NCBI RefSeq assembly: GCF_024170405.1
Contig: NZ_JALJYC010000012.1
Span: forward strand, 1-64,000
Source: Neisseria perflava
GTDB taxonomy: Bacteria > Pseudomonadota > Gammaproteobacteria > Burkholderiales > Neisseriaceae
Direction of reading: 5' to 3'
Length of the DNA: 64,000 bases
Part shown: in pieces, positions 61,421 to 64,000 of the stretch
Position numbering within the stretch: position 1 is the first letter of the stretch
How the letters are laid out: every line of letters starts with the position of its first letter
The notes under the pieces: generated by a model
Databases searched by the model: none
What the model was told of the DNA's origin: nothing
The model's input: only the letters and a program-made list of their open reading frames with translations
Program-made: the position numbers and the translations under genes

Positions 61421-63532
61421 TTATTCCGCATCACGCGCAGGCGCTTCCAGCAGGGCTTTAATCGACAGGCGCACGCGGCCACGGTCATCCACTTCCAGTG
61501 CTTTGACTTTCACGGTTTGGCCGACTTGCAGATAGTCGCTGACGTTTTTCACGCGCTCGTGGGCGATTTGGCTGATGTGCACCAAACCGTCTTTACCCGG
61601 CATAACAGACACAATCGCGCCGACGTTGTTGTCGAGGATTTTCACCACAGTACCTTCATAGACTTTGCCCACTTCTACTTCAGCAGTAATCTGCTCGATA
61701 CGCGCTTTGGCAGCGTCGCCCGCTTCTTGGGTAGTGGCGGCGATGGTAATGGTGCCGTCTTCGGCGATGTTGATTTCGGTACCGGTTTCAGCGGTAATCG
61801 AGCGAATGGTTTCGCCGCCTTTACCAATCACTTCGCGGATTTTATCCTGATTGATTTTCATGGTAAACAGGCGCGGCGCATGGGCAGACAGCTCTTGCGG
61901 ACCGGATACGGCTTGCTGCATTTGCGCCAGAATATGCAGACGCGCTTCTTTGGCTTGTGCCAAAGCGATTTGCATGATGTCTTTAGTAATGCCTTGGATT
62001 TTAATGTCCATTTGCAGCGCGGTTACGCCCTCGGTAGTACCGGCTACTTTGAAGTCCATATCGCCCAAGTGGTCTTCATCGCCCAAGATGTCGGTCAACA
62101 CGGCAAATTTGTTGTTGTCCATAATCAAGCCCATGGCGATACCGGCCACATGCGCTTTGAGCGGCACACCGGCGTTCAGCAGGCTCAAGCAGCCGCCGCA
62201 CACGGAAGCCATAGAAGATGAACCGTTGGACTCGGTAATTTCTGATACCACGCGCATGGTGTAGCTGAAATCTTCCGGCGCAGGCAATACGGCCAGCAAT
62301 GCGCGTTTGGCCAAGCGGCCGTGGCCGATTTCACGGCGTTTGGGCGCACCCATGCGGCCGCATTCGCCGGTAGAGTACGGCGGGAAGTTGTAGTGCAGCA
62401 TAAAGCGGTCGGTGTATTCGCCGCTCAACGCGTCAATGATTTGCTCGTCGCGTGAAGTGCCCAAAGTAGCCACAGCCAACGCTTGGGTTTCGCCACGAGT
62501 AAACAAGGCAGAGCCGTGGGTACGCGGCAAGACGCCGGTTTGGATGTTCAACGGACGTACGGTGCGGGTATCGCGACCGTCGATACGCGGTTGGCCGTCC
62601 AAAATTTGACCGCGCACCACATCGGCTTCCAAATGTTTGAAAATACCTTTGATTTCATTGGCGGTCAGGGTATCGGTTTCTTCGTTAATCAGCGCTTCTT
62701 TTACCGCTGCCCAAGCTTCGTCCAATTTGGCGCTGCGGGCTTGTTTTTGGCGGATTTTGAAGGCTTCGGCAATGGCAGCGCCGGCGATTTCGCGCACTTT
62801 GGCCACCAGCTCTTCATTGGTTTCCGGCGCTTTCCAATCCCACACTTCAGGATTTACTTCATCGGCAAATTCGTTAATCGCTTTAATCGCAGCCTGCATT
62901 TGGTCGTGACCGTACACCACCGCGCCCAACATCACGTCTTCCGGCAGGATGTCGGCTTCGGATTCCACCATCAAAACAGCTTTTTCAGTACCAGCAACGA
63001 CCAAATCCAATTGGGATTCGGCCAGTTGCGCTTTAGTCGGGTTCAGAACGTATTGGCCGTTCACGTAGCCGACACGCGCCGCACCAATCGGGCCGGCAAA
63101 CGGTACGCCGCTCAATACCAGCGCGGCAGAAGCACCCAGCATGGCGGGAATATCGGAGTCGATTTCGGGATCGACAGACACCACCATCGCAACGATTTGG
63201 ATGTCATGATAGAAACCTTCCGGGAACAGCGGACGGATCGGGCGGTCAATCAGGCGGCTGGTGAGGATTTCTTTTTCGCTCTGTTTGCCTTCGCGTTTGA
63301 AGAAACCGCCGGGGATTTTACCGGCAGCGTAGGTGCGTTCCAGATAATCCACGGTCAGCGGGAAGAAGTCTTGGCCTTCTTTCACGTCTTTATTGGCGGT
63401 CACGGCCACCAATACCACGGTATCGCCCATAGATACTTTGACCGCACCGGCGGCTTGGCGGGCAATTTCACCGGTTTCCAGAGTAACGGTTTGGTCGCCG
63501 TATTGGAAAGACTTGACATGCTTGTTGAACAT
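61421..63532 (-). CDS. pnp: Polynucleotide phosphorylase
   Basis: PNPase degrades RNA 3'-5' by phosphorolysis and is a degradosome partner. The 703 residues comprise two RNase PH domains (1-220 and 310-545, with GRIDGRDTRTVRPL, FTRGETQALAVATLG and SSMASVCGGCLSLLNAGVPL), an alpha-helical linker, a KH domain (about 553-610, INQDKIREVIGKGGETIRSIT) and an S1 domain (about 622-690, VVKILDNNVGAIVSVMPGKDGLVHISQI). AAAGGAA precedes the ATG. The usual upstream partner rpsO is absent; purC lies there instead. Confidence 0.98.
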   Translation of the reverse strand: MFNKHVKSFQYGDQTVTLETGEIARQAAGAVKVSMGDTVVLVAVTANKDVKEGQDFFPLTVDYLERTYAAGKIPGGFFKREGKQSEKEILTSRLIDRPIRPLFPEGFYHDIQIVAMVVSVDPEIDSDIPAMLGASAALVLSGVPFAGPIGAARVGYVNGQYVLNPTKAQLAESQLDLVVAGTEKAVLMVESEADILPEDVMLGAVVYGHDQMQAAIKAINEFADEVNPEVWDWKAPETNEELVAKVREIAGAAIAEAFKIRQKQARSAKLDEAWAAVKEALINEETDTLTANEIKGIFKHLEADVVRGQILDGQPRIDGRDTRTVRPLNIQTGVLPRTHGSALFTRGETQALAVATLGTSRDEQIIDALSGEYTDRFMLHYNFPPYSTGECGRMGAPKRREIGHGRLAKRALLAVLPAPEDFSYTMRVVSEITESNGSSSMASVCGGCLSLLNAGVPLKAHVAGIAMGLIMDNNKFAVLTDILGDEDHLGDMDFKVAGTTEGVTALQMDIKIQGITKDIMQIALAQAKEARLHILAQMQQAVSGPQELSAHAPRLFTMKINQDKIREVIGKGGETIRSITAETGTEINIAEDGTITIAATTQEAGDAAKARIEQITAEVEVGKVYEGTVVKILDNNVGAIVSVMPGKDGLVHISQIAHERVKNVSDYLQVGQTVKVKALEVDDRGRVRLSIKALLEAPARDAE

Positions 63533-63737
63533 AGCGTTCCTTTCAGTGAAGCCGCACTGCTAAAACACTAATAATGCACACTATCAGCAAGAGCAAATGT
63601 GCATGGTTAGGGTTTCAGACCGTGCGGCGGGTTAGGTAAAATTTTCAGATGGCCTTGAAGCCAAAACCATCTTGCGCGTGATTATAGCGGGAAACCGTTA
63701 CAGAATCCAGATAAGATATTTTCTCAATTCAAACTTA

Positions 63738-63793
63738 GGCCGTCTGAAAACAGATTGTTTCAGCGAGGCTGAATCTTTGTTTTCAGACGGCAT
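63738..63793 (-). terminator. purC terminator, DUS stem
   Basis: GCCGTCTGAAAACA and TGTTTTCAGACGGC-type arms enclose a loop that has its own AGATT/AATCT pairing. It lies between purC and pnp, 12 bp past the purC stop. Confidence 0.75.
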
Positions 63794-63805
63794 GAATTCA
63801 TCTGC

Positions 63806-64000
63806 TTATTTTGTCAGCAGATTCAAAGCCTCTTGATACTTTTCAACCGTTTTGGCAATGACTTCCGACGGCACTTTCGGTGCAGGCGCTTGTTTGTTCC
63901 AGCCGCTTTGTTCCAGCCAGTCGCGCACAAACTGTTTGTCAAAAGACGGCGGATTGGTACCGACTTGGTATTGGTCGGCCGGCCAGAAACGGCTGGAATC
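63806..64000 (-). CDS. purC: SAICAR synthase, C-terminal fragment (cut by window edge)
   Basis: The last 64 codons of phosphoribosylaminoimidazole-succinocarboxamide synthase, which joins CAIR with aspartate in purine synthesis. The C-terminal signature DSSRFWPADQY followed by NPPSFDKQFVRDWL is clear, and the frame is open to the window edge. The fragment ends EKYQEALNLLTK. It is the gene upstream of pnp on the same strand, separated by a DUS terminator. Confidence 0.92.
   Translation of the reverse strand, partial: DSSRFWPADQYQVGTNPPSFDKQFVRDWLEQSGWNKQAPAPKVPSEVIAKTVEKYQEALNLLTK

Noticed and set aside
62483..63571. 362-codon plus-strand open frame
   Set aside because: It is antisense to pnp and consists of Phe/Gly/His-rich shadow sequence.

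Overview
This window is chromosomal DNA of a member of the genus Neisseria. The DNA uptake sequence (DUS) GCCGTCTGAA recurs dozens of times on both strands, mostly as the AG dialect AGGCCGTCTGAA rather than the meningococcal/gonococcal ATGCCGTCTGAA. This points to a commensal AG-dialect species (the subflava/flavescens or elongata type of group). I infer the genus from this signal and from the close likeness of many products to meningococcal proteins (BfrA/BfrB, the ASBT_NM-type bile acid symporter, P64k-type Lpd). I do not name a species.

Layout. 1-3.6 kb: a tandem tRNA-Gln array, then ispE, lolB and a periplasmic TPR protein on the minus strand. 3.8-7.4 kb: Nudix CoA pyrophosphatase, bile acid:Na+ symporter, nnrD and a cytochrome b561-type protein. 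7.6-10.6 kb: a TfoX_C-TadA fusion, miaA and aroA. 10.8-14 kb: the bfrA-bfrB bacterioferritin pair and typA. 14.2-20.8 kb: the pyruvate dehydrogenase operon aceE-aceF-lpdA. 21.4-26.9 kb: Smr protein, SDR, a membrane protein, trpE, purK and a GNAT enzyme. 27-33.2 kb: sulfate-binding lipoprotein, DUF4149 protein, greA, YajR-like transporter with ssb, lytic transglycosylase and M23 peptidase. 33.4-41.4 kb: ppx, the sulfate ABC transporter cysT-cysW-cysA, argD and rep. 41.5-48.2 kb: a frameshifted lipoprotein, a YdgA-like protein, a YfaE-like ferredoxin, nrdB and nrdA. 48.6-57 kb: a minus-strand drug-export-type cluster (two TetR regulators, HlyD adaptor, RbbA-like ABC fusion, YhhJ-like permease, TolC-family lipoprotein). 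57-64 kb: nlpD, surE, a UbiH-family monooxygenase, a small cupin-like protein, pnp and the 3' end of purC.

Most genes are conserved housekeeping genes in short operons, separated by inverted DUS pairs that form terminator-like hairpins. The accessory content is small. It consists of the export cluster, whose ABC fusion protein carries a linker built from DUS repeats and whose leading TetR gene sits under a perfect operator-like palindrome, and of several families of short inverted-repeat elements. The clearest case is a 320-bp element with 17-bp terminal inverted repeats and an 8-bp target duplication, sitting inside a 131-bp Correia-like element. An intact empty copy of that 131-bp element elsewhere in the window proves the insertion.

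Regulatory signals I can support are paired NrdR-box-like sites upstream of nrdA, the TetR palindrome, a possible Fur box between bfrA and typA, extended -10 promoters before typA and rep, and a DUS that doubles as the ribosome-binding region of trpE. I found no CRISPR array, prophage, complete insertion sequence or rRNA operon. A clearly novel multi-gene system was not found.
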